A stretch of DNA of 47,285 bases from Sphaerosporella brunnea. Lineage: Eukaryota; Ascomycota; Pezizomycetes; Pezizales; Pyronemataceae. The notes below the pieces were generated by a model. The model was not told the origin of the DNA, made no database searches, and saw only the letters and a list, made by a program, of their open reading frames with translations. Of the stretch, positions 1 to 11,706 are shown piece after piece (the stretch's first letter is position 1; each line of letters begins with the position of its first letter). The stretch lies in assembly GCA_008704415.1 (NCBI GenBank), contig VXIS01000352.1, forward strand, positions 1-47,285. The letters run 5' to 3'. The position numbers and the translations under genes are program-made.

Positions 1-1546
1 GACTTCAGTGTCACTACCTGTATTACTTCTCTATCAATACCAATTACTCTACCTCGAGTTCATTCATGCACATCATCCATCTCGGCGCATCTCGTCCATC
101 CATTCATCATCACAGTCCGACGGGTACCCCTCGAGTTTGCAAGATGAGAGAGCCGGGATTGAATGGATGGATGTTGATGTTGATGATGGGTTGATGAAAT
201 GAAGGTCATTGATCATTTTTTGATGGATGCATCGCTGCTTTGTCGCACCGTTGATGGCGTTGGTTATTTTCCCTCTGCACTTTATTTGGTTGCCTTTGTC
301 TCTCTTTCTCTGCCCCATCCCTCTCACGGGCTTGCGTGCATGTCTTGTCGATGGTGCTGAGAACGTTCTCCACCCCACTTTTTATTTGTCTTGACATTCC
401 TAGCGAAAGCGGAAGGTCAGAGTGTTGTTTTGTTATTGTTTTTTTTTTTTTTTGGGGGGGGGGGGGGGGTGTGGGACTCGGTGAGTTGGTGGGACCCGGA
501 TGGGGTGCACATCGCCGTCCCTCATCTGTCGCAAGCAGCACACCGCCAACAACGCAGAACAGTTGGGCACCTGCCGCCGTACTCGAAGTCGCTACCTATT
601 CGAGTTTCGCATGGGGGGCTTGATTTGCGCCGCAGACGCAGACAGCGGTGATGGTGTCCTTGCCTCTTTGCTCGCTTGCTGGAGGAGGGATGTTGCAGGT
701 CGGCCATGCTTGCTGTGATTGACGATGGTACCCGTCGTTCCCGCATCCATCTACCGCTTACCTCGCTCTTCCCTCTAAGGCTGGCTGCGGCTCGCTCGCT
801 CGGCTGCTCGTGCTGCTGGTCTGTGTGAAGCAGCAGCAGCAGCAGCAGCAAGCAAGCTGCACGCCATTTTTCCTACCTTGTACCCTACCCCCCAATCCAC
901 CACCACCCACCACCCACCCCCCCCCCTCCCCAAATTCAACCATCACACTCCCGCCCCTTCCCCGATTCCACCAAAGTCGCTCGCTCGACGACCAGAGACA
1001 AGACTACTGCTGCCCGTACGTTTCGCCCGCACATTTCATTTCAAATACACCTGCCCGCACTCTCTGTCGCCGGTCGCTGCACTGCATAGCGCGAGTCGCA
1101 AAGCACTCCGCTTGGTCACTCACTGTCGCTTGCATTTGCTGTTGCGCAGTTAGTCGTGTGTCGGTCGAGGTTTCTAATGTTGCGCTGCTTTGCTGTTACT
1201 GTTTGCTTTGCTTTGTCTGCTGTTGTCGCCGGCATCGACTCGAACTTGACTCGATTCATTTTATTTCTCTATTTCTAGTGTTTGATTCCTTCCGGCCGGC
1301 TGCTGCTGTGCTGCTGCTGCTTGAGTGCTGCTTGATTGCTGCTCTGCTGCTCACCCCCTACCCATCCCACCTGCCGCGCTTTGCTTGCTTGCTTGCTTTG
1401 CTGCCTTTGCCCTACCTGAACTTGCTTGCTGCGCTCCGCCTGCCTTGTGCTGTCCACACTCCCCCATACCACTCCACCCAACCACACCGAGACTCCCCGA
1501 CCCTCCGAGTTCCTTCGCTTTTTAGGCGCCGATCACACGCAAGCTG
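1..1546. other. Upstream non-coding region of the RRM gene
   Basis: I see no convincing gene here. The stretch contains a composite T15G16 homopolymer run at about 439-469, a CAG run near 831-851, and long C/T-rich tracts up to the start codon of the next gene. Such pyrimidine-rich stretches are common in fungal promoters and 5' leaders. Open frames that cross it are low-complexity and have no recognisable domain. It probably holds the promoter and 5' UTR of the RNA-binding protein gene, possibly with a leader intron that I cannot place. Confidence 0.5.
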
Positions 1547-3761
1547 ATGGACCACCCCTCTTTAACACACTTTCAGCGCGATAGATCTCGCTCTCCGCGC
1601 CGTCGCTCTCCAGACCACCGTGAACGCGCAAGGTCATCACCCCACCTCAGCCCCCCCCCCCCCCCAAAAAAAAAACAAAAAAAAAACAAAACCCAATTCC
1701 GAAAATAAAAATTAAAAAATCGTAATCCAAAACCCATCGTACTCACCGCACAGAAAAATTACAGATCCCGAAGTCGAGACGATTACCACAGAAGACGCTC
1801 TAGCCGTTCCCCCGTCGCCGTCGGTGGTTATCAAGGAGGATACCCAGGTTCAGCTACCGGTTTCCAGAGCGGAACACCTCGTCGTACACAGGAAGACCGT
1901 GCCGCTACCAAAGACGCAATGATGCAGAGTCTTCGCGACAGCTCCCAGCAGGACCGTCGTGTCTATGTTGGCAACCTCTCTTACGATGTCAAGTGGCATC
2001 ACCTCAAGGATTTCATGCGACAGGGTCAGTACCTCCCTTTCCCTCCCCCCCCCCCCCCCTTCGCGTCTCCTTCTCGCTCTGTGCCGCTTCCTTCACGCAA
2101 CTCGTCGTGCCTTCTGTCCGTTGCTTCGACGCGGCGCTGCTATGCTTCACGGTGCAGGTTACGTACGGTTGGCGTCATTGAGGACACCTTTGTCACCTCT
2201 TAGCCTTCGCGTTGGAATTAGAGTTTACCTATGCCTCGGACGATTCTAACTATTAACCTAAACAGCCGGAGAAGTGCTCTTCGCCGATGTCTTGTTGCTA
2301 CCGAATGGAATGTCGAAGGTGGGATCTACGAATGATGCTGGGTTTTGGTTTTATTTCTTTTGTGGGCTTCTTGTGGGATGTGGTGATTGACGGGGTTGGA
2401 CATGGTCGTCCGCGGGAATTGTAGGGATGCGGGTACGTCTTTCCCTTCTCCTCTAGTTTCTCTAACTCGTTGCTGACGGCTCTCAGGATTGTGGAATATG
2501 CCACAAGGGATCAAGCACAGACTGCTGTTAACACCCTCAGCAACCAAAATTTGATGGGACGGCTCGTCTATGTCCGCGAGGTAGGAGCAGAGCGGCACGA
2601 AGCAACAAACCATCTGCTGATGTCGGGTTCAATCTATCAGGATCGCGAGGCCGAGCCGCGTTTCAATGGACAGCCGAACGTTCGCGCGCCCTATGGTGCT
2701 CCTGGTGGCGGCCCCGGATATGGTGGCGGTTATGGAGGAGCGCCTGGCGGAATAGGAATGGGCGGTGGAATGGGCGGCGGCGGCGGCGGCGGCGGCAGCG
2801 GCGGTCGCCAGATCTACGTTTCCAACGTATGTTTCATCTATGCGAAGACGAATAGGAGCTAACGTTGCCAAAGCTTCCTTACACTGTCGGATGGCAGGAC
2901 CTGAAGGATCTCTTCCGCCAGGCCGGTGAGTACAATTCTCGGGAAATTGGTACACAGCTTACTGAGTTCATCCAGGTGCCGTTGTTCGTGCGGACGTTCA
3001 CATCGGTCCAGACGGTCGCCCGAAGGGAAGCGGTGTCGTTGCTTTCGAGACTCCCGAGGATGCGCGAAACGCGATCGCTCAGTTCAACGGACACGATTGG
3101 CAGGGACGTCAGCTCGAGGTCAGGGAAGACCGTTTTGCCGGTGCCGGAGGATTCGGCATGGGCCGTGGTGGATTTGGCGGAACTCGCGGAAGCTTCGGTG
3201 GTGGAGGCTTTGGCGCTCGTGGCGGTTACCCTCCAGCTCGTGGAGGATTTGGTGGAGGAGGTTACGGTGGACGTGGTTACGGTGCTGCCGACTACGGCGC
3301 GTCCGTCCCGCCTAACGAGTTTACCGATCACGCTACGAGTGGCGGCGACAAGTCCAACACCATCTACGTTCGCAACGTAAGTTTCTCATCGTAGCTACGC
3401 TCGGCAGCTCGGCTGACAGTTGTATAGCTCCCTTGGTCTACCAGCAACGAGGATCTCGTCGAACTGTTCAACACCATTGGAAAGGTCGAGCGTGCTGAGA
3501 TTCAATACGAGCCTAGCGGGAGATCGAGGGGTACCGGTGTAGTTCAATTCGAGGTTGCTGATCACGCCGAGGTCGCTATTGGTGAGTTTGACCGTGAAAG
3601 AGTCGGAACCGGAAACATATTCTAATTTGTTGACAGCCAAATTCTCGGGATACCTGTACGGTGGTCGACCTTTGGGACTGAGCTTTGTTCGATACACCAA
3701 CTACGGTGGCGATGCCATGGAGGGTACTGAGGCTACGGGTCCAGACCACCAGATGGGCTAG
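1547..3761 (+). CDS. Three-RRM SR-like RNA-binding protein (Gbp2/Hrb1 type)
   Basis: The model has ten exons: 1547-1632, 1765-2024, 2266-2318, 2425-2432, 2487-2580, 2641-2826, 2874-2925, 2976-3376, 3428-3581 and 3637-3761. They sum to 1419 nt (472 aa). The N-terminus is RS/RD-rich. RRM1 starts at RVYVGNLSY, RRM2 at QIYVSNLPY and RRM3 at TIYVRNLPW; these are RNP2-type motifs. Between RRMs lie Gly-rich and RGG-like linkers (GYGGGYGG, GGFGGGGYGGRGYG). Yeast Gbp2 and Hrb1, which share this layout, bind mRNA co-transcriptionally and help nuclear export and quality control; a nuclear mRNP role here is inferred. The fourth exon is only 8 nt and is needed to keep RRM1 in frame (SK-GCG-IVEY). The 60-nt intron 2581-2640 has no stop and keeps frame if retained. 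An ordinary splicing regulator or hnRNP with three RRMs is an alternative reading. Confidence 0.9.
1651..1675. repeat. Poly-C/poly-A tract in intron 1
   Basis: A run of about 16 C is followed by 9 A inside intron 1 of the RRM gene. It is the reverse-complement type of the T15G16 tract at 439-469. Similar G or C runs of 12-16 bases recur at 2047-2058, 5074-5089, 27664-27677, 30966-30980 and 33359-33370. Exact lengths are unreliable in such tracts. Confidence 0.8.
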
Positions 3762-6565
3762 ATCCGATGCAGTGGTACGGAGCTGTCTCTTATACGGAGG
3801 TTCTTTGTCAACATTGTTTCGTATCTCTGGTTTCACATCTTTCAGTCGTCCATTCCACGATGGACGCGGTGCTACTACGGGTGATTTTTCTGCTTTTCAG
3901 TTTAGTTTGTGCTTTTACCATCTGTGACGCTCTGTGCTGTTTTTCTGTTTTGCTCTGGCTTGTCTACAAAAATGAGGTGTTCGATGTTGTGGAGACAGGC
4001 AGCAAGGAAAGGGGTTCTGAAATTGAGCGATGGATGAATTCTTTCTCGTTTTTTCTTGTAGTCTTTTGAGGGAAATCGTGGGGATGGAATCCAAGCCCCC
4101 TTTTTGAGCTGCTATAATTGGGTGATGGAAGGGGGGAGGTCGGGCTGGTTTCTTGATCCCTTCACACTTACCTACTACCTACTACCTATTACTGTATATC
4201 AGAACCCTTTTGCTTCGGGATATATGTATTGCTGTTACTTTGATTCTTGCCTTCGGGCTGTTGATGTTCGCATCCGGGACTTTACACGCAGCGCATATTT
4301 GAGTCGATTTGCGAGTTGATTGATAGATAGATAATATCGTCATTAGTTCTCACTCGATGCAGCTTTCCTGGCCTGCCTAGTTGAGGTTTGGGGGGATTGG
4401 TGTATGAATGTGTGCCGGTGTTCTCTTCTTCTGCATCTTTGCCACTCCTACCGGTTTTTTCTTCCTTTTTTCATTATGCTGGCAATTGGGACTTGTTGAG
4501 TACACACTGTAGAGCTTAGTTTTGGGATGTTTTTTTTTCTATCTTCGCTCCTTTCCCAAAAAAATGTGCTTGATTCCACTTCGGTACCTAAAGCTAGCTC
4601 TCTGGCTTCATGATTTCTCGCTTTTGTGCTCGGTGTCGGCGTGATAGTACCTACTGGTTCGGCTCTAGAGTAATGGGTTCCGAGGGTTTTTCTCTTGAGA
4701 ACCAGGTGATTTTTTGCTCTGCTGGACGGTTGGTCATGACCAGTCACTCGATAGACATTGGGCAGACCATTTTCTGGCAATGCGTGGTGCTTTTTTGCCT
4801 TTTAGCGGATAGAAAGTCGGGCGAGCTTACCGACTCATGCGCTTTCGCCCGCGCATGAAGTGTCCCTAGTGATGAAACCCAAAGCGTCCACCCACTCACT
4901 GTATCCGTGCCCGGATTCCCGGGTAGCCTGGCAAACGTCTCTGCCAGTGCTAAGTGTACTCAAAGTGTGCTGGCCGCTGGAGATGGCCGCGATTGTTCAT
5001 GGTGTCGTCACCAACTTTGTGGTTATTGGCGGATGGGGGGTTTCTCGATCGGACCTTTTCAGAAGATGGCGCTGGGGGGGGGGGGGGGGCAAATACAAGC
5101 GGGGTGCAATGACCGCTTTCGCAGCTGGCTCGAGGGATTCAAGATATCCTCATACGCCGTAGATGTCATCGGTGAGGTTTCTATTAGCACAGAAGAGGTA
5201 GATACTGTAAGCTCTGTGCTGGAGATTGTACACCGAAATTGACGCCAGGACACCCAATCAATCAATCAATCAATCAAGAAAAGCATTTCCACGCACAAAG
5301 ACGCCTATGCTGGTACTGTGTCCACTGTGTGAACTCAAAAATCGAAAACCGAAGACTACATATTAGAGGGCCCCGGAACCTTCAGCTCTTTAACAACGAG
5401 AAAAAAAAACAAAAAAAAAAAACAGATTCTATGGCTCCCCGATCAGAAGAACAAGTGAGAGGCTATGCCCAAGAAATTGTTGTGATGCGTCAACTTGACG
5501 CCGCTGTTCGCTACAGGGCATAGTAACATGGCCTTGACCACTGGAAAAAGCTCCTGTGCGTGCGAACTGGAAAGGGCTGATACGTTCACGGATCTATATG
5601 CTTGCATAATAAAGGCCAGCCTAGTGGGTTCCTGCGCCGACGAGAACCCGGCTGCAGCAGCAAAGGAACTCCTTCTATGTATGACTGCGGGCAGGAGGAT
5701 CGCAATCTCCGAGTGATAGTCCATGACTTCTGAGCTGTTCTAAGGGCCAACATAAATCTAGTCTTGTGCAAAACAATAGGTACATACATGTATGTACTTA
5801 ATATGTACACTCATGTAAGAGCACTCATCGAATGCGCCACAACTACATCGCCTGAAGCCTTGTATCTATCATACAATATTTATCGATACGTGCGGGCGTT
5901 AGCCAGAGCTAGAGCTCAGCTCCAGTGTTTATACTATCTGCCGGCGTGTCTCCGCATCTCCACCACATTCTCATCCACCTTCCAACACTGCCTGATATGG
6001 CTACATATCTCCCACAGTGAGCACGTTCACAGCCCCACCTCGAATAGCTAGCCCAGAAGCTCGACGAGCTCACTTGCCGAACAATATGTACGGGGTGCAT
6101 GGGGTATAGCTATATTATCTGGTGTATCTTGTTCTCTCCCTCTTGCCTTGAGTCAATTGTCCAGATCGTCAGGCACAGCAGCAGCAATGGCACCTCCTTC
6201 AGCTCCTCCCCCGATTCTCAGTGACTCCAGCTACACATTTTCGCCTAGGGTGCCCGCGCATTGGTCATGGACCTTGACTTTTTGCGGTGTTGCAGCAACC
6301 GGTGTCCAGAGAAGTATCTACAACAGCGCGGCACGTGATTAAATGTTAACCTAGCATTCTAAGCTGCTTTTGGTTAGTTAACTACTATGTAGAGTTAGTC
6401 AGCGCTGTCGGTCTTAATTTCAGCTGCAGGGATGCCATTGGACCCTTGAGAGGAAACGTGGAGGAGGGGCTGGGGGAGCTCAAGAAAACACCACAACAAC
6501 CTCTCCGTCTTCTCCTGAAACGCAAACTCCCACTGCAAATAAACATATTAATTCCATCAACAATA
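3762..6565. other. 2.8-kb intergenic region
   Basis: No gene can be supported. There is a G16 run at 5074-5089 and an ATCA tetranucleotide repeat at about 5253-5276. A 62-codon ATG-initiated frame at 5528-5716 (MALTTGKSSCACELER...) has normal-looking composition but no domain and no splice or neighbour support. The 3' UTR of the RRM gene and the promoter of the phosphomannomutase gene must lie at the two ends. The AT-richer middle (about 5750-5900) contains repeated TACATA/TGTAC words but no clear element ends. Confidence 0.45.
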
Positions 6566-7545
6566 ATGTCTACCTCCGTCCACTCCCAGTTCCCTCCGCT
6601 CAACGACCGTCCCGTCAAGGACACCATCTGCCTGTTCGATGTCGATGGCACTCTCACCCCCGCGCGCCGCGTACGTTTCCCCTCGAAACGCTCACAGCGC
6701 TTTCTCAATTGCTGATGGCTTGGAACCACAGATCGTGAGCCCAGAGATGCTCGAGCTCCTGCAGAAGCTGCGTAACAAGGTAGCCATCGGTTTCGTCGGT
6801 GGAAGTGACTTGGTGAAGCAGCAGGAGCAGCTGGCTGTTGACGGAGCCAATGGTGCCTGCCCCTCCCCTCCCCTCCCATCCCCGCACCTGACCTCAATCC
6901 CACGGTCTAACGCGTCTGCAGTCATCGACATTTTCGACTTCTGTTTCGCCGAGAACGGCCTGACGGCGTACCGCCAAGGCGCCGCGCTCCCCAGCAACAG
7001 CTTCATCAAGCAGATCGGCGAGGCGCGCTACAAAACGCTGGCCAACTTCATCCTCCACGAGATAGCGGACCTCGACATCCCCGTGAAGCGCGGAACCTTC
7101 ATCGAGTTCCGCAACGGCATGATTAATGTGTCCCCGATAGGCCGCAACGCGAGCGTGCAGGAGCGCAACGACTTCGAAGCGTACGATAAGATCCACAACG
7201 TCCGCGCGACGCTGGTGAACAAGTTGAAGGAGAAGTTTGCCGATTACGGCCTTACGTATTCCATCGGTGGCCAGATTTCGTTCGACGTCTTCCCCACTGG
7301 CTGGGACAAGACGTATTGTCTCCAGCATGTCGAGAAGGAATTCAAGACTATCCACTTCTTTGGCGACAAGACTTACAAGGGTGAGTTCCTCCCTCGTTAT
7401 ATAGTGTGAGAGAGGGTAAAAATGCTAATTGGAATGGCCAGGTGGAAACGACTACGAGATCTATGAGGACCCCCGCACCATTGGCCACACGGTCACGAAA
7501 CCGGAGGACACGATGGAGGAGCTCAAGAAGCTGTTTGATCTGTAG
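6566..7545 (+). CDS. SEC53: Phosphomannomutase (Sec53/PMM type)
   Basis: Exons 6566-6670, 6732-6852, 6922-7380 and 7442-7545 give 262 aa, close to the about 250 aa of eukaryotic PMM. The enzyme interconverts mannose-6-phosphate and mannose-1-phosphate in the cytosol, feeding GDP-mannose for glycosylation and GPI anchors. The HAD-type catalytic motif DVDGT (residues about 25-29) holds the nucleophilic Asp and the acid/base Asp. Other family signatures are [35 protein letters not shown] and the C-terminal [15 protein letters not shown] with [18 protein letters not shown]. The start follows an AC-rich leader and precedes the conserved core by about 20 residues. Introns are 61, 69 and 61 bp; intron 2 has a TCTAACGC branch-like site. 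Identification is firm. Confidence 0.97.
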
Positions 7546-7952
7546 ACAGGCGTTGGGGAGTTTTTTGTGGTGTTTGTTCAGCGCGCATACTAAACACAGT
7601 AGCTGTGGAGCGGCGGTTTGGTTATTTCTACGCAAATACATATATAAGTAGAACACATAATAAATAAATAGAGCCTATATCACACGCTTTGTGGCTGCGG
7701 ACGGCGATGGGGGCCGCGGTATCGGCGGCGCCGTGGAGAGGAGCCATTTCCGCTGTATCAGAGAGCTTTTGAGGTGCATCAGGAACGGCGTGGACCCGCC
7801 GGCTCGGAAGGAGAATTAAATTATTGGGACTTCGAGGAGTGCTCCGGGGGTGGACGAAGAGGTACATGAAGGAGGTGGGAGCGGGAGTGACACAGTGTGG
7901 AGTGGCTCACCGCAGAGCTCGCAGTTGAGGGCTCGGACAGGCAAGGTCTGAG

Positions 7953-8279
7953 TCAGGCAACGATTCCTACGTGGCTGGGCGTTGGGGGGGAGGGGGGTGT
8001 TTTTGAAGAGAGCGCTCGAGATGCGAAGGTTGTGGTTTGATTCCGTGAGTGAGACAGGGCGGGAGTGGGGGCTGCCTGCGTCATCCCAGGCACGTAGTTA
8101 GAGGGTATCGGGTTTGAGAAGGAATAGGTGGGGAGGCGGGGCGAATAAGTGGGGTTGAAGGCCGGGGACTGCTGTGAGAGGAGACATCTGGTGTGTGTCT
8201 GTTGCCGTTGGCATTGGTAGGCCGAATATAGAGGATGATCTTCGGAGGTGATTTCAGGAAGCCGGCCTGGGGACGACAT
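7953..8279 (-). CDS. Doubtful Pro/Ser-rich hypothetical ORF
   Basis: An open frame of 108 codons starts with MSSPGRLPEITSEDHPLY and continues as a Ser/Pro/Thr-rich, low-complexity chain (for example SKTPPSPPTPSH). No domain is recognised. It lies just downstream of the AMSH gene on the same strand, so it could also be 3' UTR or chance. A shifted frame past its end encodes LNCELCGEP, a CxxC that might belong to a further exon, and a C-rich homopolymer in between could hide an indel. The rest of 7546-8425 shows no other gene. Confidence 0.25.
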   Translation of the reverse strand: MSSPGRLPEITSEDHPLYSAYQCQRQQTHTRCLLSQQSPAFNPTYSPRLPTYSFSNPIPSNYVPGMTQAAPTPALSHSRNQTTTFASRALSSKTPPSPPTPSHVGIVA

Positions 8280-8425
8280 CAGCAATTTGGATCCAAAAGA
8301 GCTGCAGGGGGAGCGCAGGCGAACGTGTGGCTCGACGCGGTCGGTGGTCGACTTCCTTCAGATTCACCGCAACTGCGTATTTCCTAGACTCAACGTCACG
8401 ATGTGAGAGGTGAGGTGTGCGCTAT

Positions 8426-10425
8426 CTAATTGCCCTTTCTCAAATCTACTATATCGAACCCCATCTCTTCAACGATACAGACGTGTCCGGGTCTCATCGC
8501 ATCCGTGTAGATGCTGTCCTGCCCGTGCGGATGGAACAGCCCCTTCTGCCTGCAAGAAACGATCGTCTGCACTCCTGGCGGATCCGTGAGCCTGAAAACA
8601 CCCCACCTGTTCAACTGACCGTCAGCATCTGCCCTCTGTCCCTGCAACCCCTAACCCACTACTTACGAGGGATCTTTGGTCGGCGCGCAAACGATCGCGA
8701 TGCTCTCCTTCATCATCAGCTGGTATCCGGCGTGCGTGTGCAGATCGACGCTGCTCATGAAGCACGTCTGCGTCGGATGCGTGTGGATCCATCCGAGCAC
8801 CATCAGCTCTTCGGCGCTGCAATACTCGAAGAACGCCTCCTCGTCTTTGGTGGCGCATGTATCGCTGGTAGCCTCCTGCTCGGGGATTACGAGCCGCGTC
8901 ACGAATAGTGCGTTCTGTATCAGCGTGCCGCAGAGGATGCCGCACGTCTCCAGATTCGCGTTGGTGTTTGGCTCCGCCATGAGCAGAAAGTTCAGCCGCA
9001 ACGTTGCGGGAAGGAACATCGTTCGTAGTGGCTCGCCGCTTTCCAAAGTAGCCGGCGTCGAGAATTCTTTGGCGACTGCTTTATCTGCTACCGCGGGTAT
9101 GGTAGGGATGTCGTAGTCGTAGACTTTGGGAGGGAGCGCTGGAGCATTCGAAATTTTCGGAGGCGGGGGAGGCGGAGGAGGAGAGGGCAGGCGGGGCAAC
9201 GGAGGCGGTGAGCCTGGCATCGGGATCGGCTGCGAAGAAAAGCTGTAATGACTGTGCTGAGGCTTCGGCACCGTTGGGTAGCTTGCTATCCATCGTCCCG
9301 CGGTAGGGGAAACCTTGACCGGCTCCTCGGGGAACTGCGGGAAGCCTTCAAATTCATAGGCGCTGATGCTGTCCCTGTTGCTGTGATCTGGTGGGTGATA
9401 CGACCTTCTACTCTCAGCGGGCGATAGCGTCTCCATGCTGAGAGCCTTGACGGAAGCCATCAGCTCCTCCTCATCTTCCATGGCCTCGCGTGCCTCACGC
9501 GCTACACGCTGCTCGTAGGTCTCATACGGTGAATGACGGTTGCTGCGCTGGAACGGGAAATTGGCAACCCCTGGGGTGCCAACCCGCCGGATCTCACGGC
9601 CAGTATGATCGTATATCACGCCGCCGCTTTCGAGAGCCGCCAAACGCCTACGTTCACGCTTCTCTCGCTCGCGCTTTTCAAACTCCTGCCTTGCGATCTC
9701 GAGCGCCAGGTTGCGCGAGTCAAAGTCAGACTTCCCCGGCGGCGGGGATTTCAGCAGTGGTGGCGAGAACGGGCCGGTCAGCGAGGCGGCGGACATCCTG
9801 CGCTGCATGGAAACATCGAGGGGAGTGGGAGCATTCTTTTTGCTGGCGGAGGACGACGCGGTGGACGCGGCCGAAGATAAGCGTGGGGTGGTATCGTTCG
9901 CGCGACGACGACGACGACGACTACTCTCGACGTAGGACTGGTATCTCGCTTCGAGGCGTGGCTTCAGTCGTTCTAATATCTGGAGGGCTTCGGGGACCTG
10001 GTGCTGGGCGCGAGACAAGCTGAGCGCGTTTTCGGGTTGGAAGCGGTCTGGATGCTGGGAAAGATACTGCAAAACGAGTCTGCAGGGCTTTAGAAGACCA
10101 GCTTTTCGGCGTGCAACGAAAACTTACTCCACCCATCTCAAAAGCAAAATGTAGGCCTGCTGCTCATCGCCTTCGGACCGGTAGATCTCGGCCTGTTGCG
10201 GGGTAAGCTAAGCTCGCCGACCGGGGGCGGGTGCCGAATGCGGGGGACGCTTTTTACCTCCTTGCGCACAGTATCCGCTGTGCGTAACCAGTATCTCAAG
10301 GGGATCAGAGGGTTATAGTCGAAGCGCGTAGCTTTATCGGCTATCTCTTTCACACTCAGCGGGGGAGCCGGAGAGCGACGAGCTGAAGCAGGGGATTGGT
10401 CAACAGATGTGTAGTCAAACTCCAT
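8426..10425 (-). CDS. AMSH-like JAMM deubiquitinase (Sst2/STAMBP type)
   Basis: Exons, read on the minus strand, are 10425-10258, 10192-10128, 10079-8667 and 8606-8426 (608 aa). The C-terminal MPN+/JAMM domain (about residues 450-608) has the catalytic Glu in ETCGILCG and the zinc motif in GWIHTHPTQTCFMSSVD (HxH, ten residues, D). The AMSH-specific tail WGVFRLTDPPG and CRQKGLFHPH follows, with extra zinc-binding Cys/His. The N-terminal approximately 130 residues (helical, RFDYNPLIPLRYWLRTAD) resemble the MIT/USP8-dimerisation region. A charged coiled-coil stretch rich in Glu/Arg and a Pro-rich linker with poly-Pro (PSPPPPPPPP) come between. AMSH enzymes cleave K63-linked ubiquitin chains on cargo at endosomes with ESCRT-0; that role is inferred from family. 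It is transcribed divergently from the ankyrin gene. Confidence 0.95.
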
Positions 10426-10941
10426 GATGGCAGTGTGGTATTGCTACGGAGATGACGGATGATGATGATGATGGTGACGGCAGAGGGGAAGAGGATTTGA
10501 GAGAGGCAGTGTATCAGATTCAGGGGAGAAAGCAAGAAGGAAAGCTAGCGCTGGGATGGAATGGGATGGGATGGGATGGGATGGAGTGCTGGGTGTTGTT
10601 GTTGTTGTTGTTGGTGTTGTTGGATTCCAACAGCTGTTCTTCCTGCGAGAACTCTGTCAGCATGGGTATGCATATGAGCGGTCGGCTGCATAGCTGCAAA
10701 CCCTTCGTGTAAGCCGACAGAATCCCGAACAAAGAGCAATGTTTCATCGGGTGGCCGATTTGCATGGGCGAGTTCTATCTTCGTGAGCATTCTCGGGTGG
10801 AGAGGGGGAGAGGAGGAGGGGAGAGGAGGGAGAGGAGGAGGAGGAGGAGGTGGTGAGTACGTACTTAGTACTAGTACATACCGGTTTTTAGGCTGACACG
10901 ACGCGTCTCCATTCTGTACCCCTCACCATCCATCCATCGCG
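10426..10941. promoter_or_regulatory. Divergent intergenic region with microsatellites
   Basis: These 516 bp separate the AMSH gene (minus) and the ankyrin gene (plus), so both promoters should lie here. Visible repeats are GAT units near 10455-10475, GGGAT units at about 10555-10585, GTT units at 10594-10622 and a long GAG/purine tract at 10797-10855. The tract ends in a TTAGTACTAGTACAT palindromic stretch; a similar word occurs at about 18685. No coding potential is seen. Confidence 0.5.
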
Positions 10942-11706
10942 ATGCCGTCCCCCAACATCTGGATCGCAGCATCCGACAACGACATAGCCGCGGTAGCACG
11001 GTTTATCGCAGCAGACCCCTCGTGCGTCAATGCGCGCGATGACAACGGCTGTAAATTTCATCTCGCCCGTAACCTACATGCCTGCATACTGACCACTGCG
11101 ACTATCCAGACACACCCCTCCATGCCGCCGCTTCGTACAACCACATCCAACTCCTAAAATCGCTGGTCCGCAATCACGGCGCGAACCCTAACATTACCGA
11201 TTTTGATGGCGATACCCCGCTGTTTGTGGTCGAGACTGTCGATGCGGCTCGATGTCTCGTCGAGGAATTGGGCACGGATCCGGAACACAAGAATGAGGAG
11301 GGCTTGACGGTCTGTCCTTTTTACAGTGGGAAGTAGGAGCGGTGGCTAACGCTGGTGTTGGGATTAGGCGGCGGATTCGATCGAACAAGACGGCGATTTT
11401 CCGTTGGTGGCGGCGTATCTGAGAGAACGCGAAGGAGGCGTTCCGAACGGGGCTACCGCTCCGGCACCGCCGGTGGGTGTTCAGATCAGCTATTCCACGG
11501 AGGCTATCGACGAATCCATACCGCCTGTGGACGCTGAGCTTAGGAGAAGGATCGAGGAGTTGGCAAGTAGAGAGGATTTTGGCAGTGACTCAGCCCAGCA
11601 GGAGTTGAGGAACCTCATCACTGGAGCGGTCAGGGAACATGTGGCCAGCCCGGAAAATGGGGATTCGTTCGAGAGGAATGTCAGGGTGAGGAGGGAAGAG
11701 AATTAA
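10942..11706 (+). CDS. Small ankyrin-repeat protein
   Basis: Exons 10942-11050, 11110-11309 and 11368-11706 give 215 aa. The N-terminal half carries ankyrin repeats: NIWIAASDNDIAAVARFI, then the classic NGYTPLHAAASYNHIQLL, then DGDTPLF. The second repeat is split by intron 1 (GGC T / AC ACA), which confirms the junction. The C-terminal half is acidic and helical and ends in FERNVRVRREEN. The layout and the NIWIAASD start resemble a small, uncharacterised ankyrin protein known in fission yeast; this is from memory of the family. Ankyrin repeats mediate protein binding and no enzymatic role is implied. The intron 2 donor GTCTGT is weak, so that boundary is less certain, but frame and the A-A-D-S-I-E continuation support it. 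Confidence 0.85.

Noticed and set aside
810..1547. 245-codon open frame upstream of the RRM gene
   Set aside because: Low-complexity Pro/Leu/Cys/Gln-rich translation of C/T-rich leader DNA, ending at the true start codon.
5528..5716. 62-codon frame in the 2.8-kb gap
   Set aside because: Too short and unsupported to call a gene; mentioned only in the intergenic entry.
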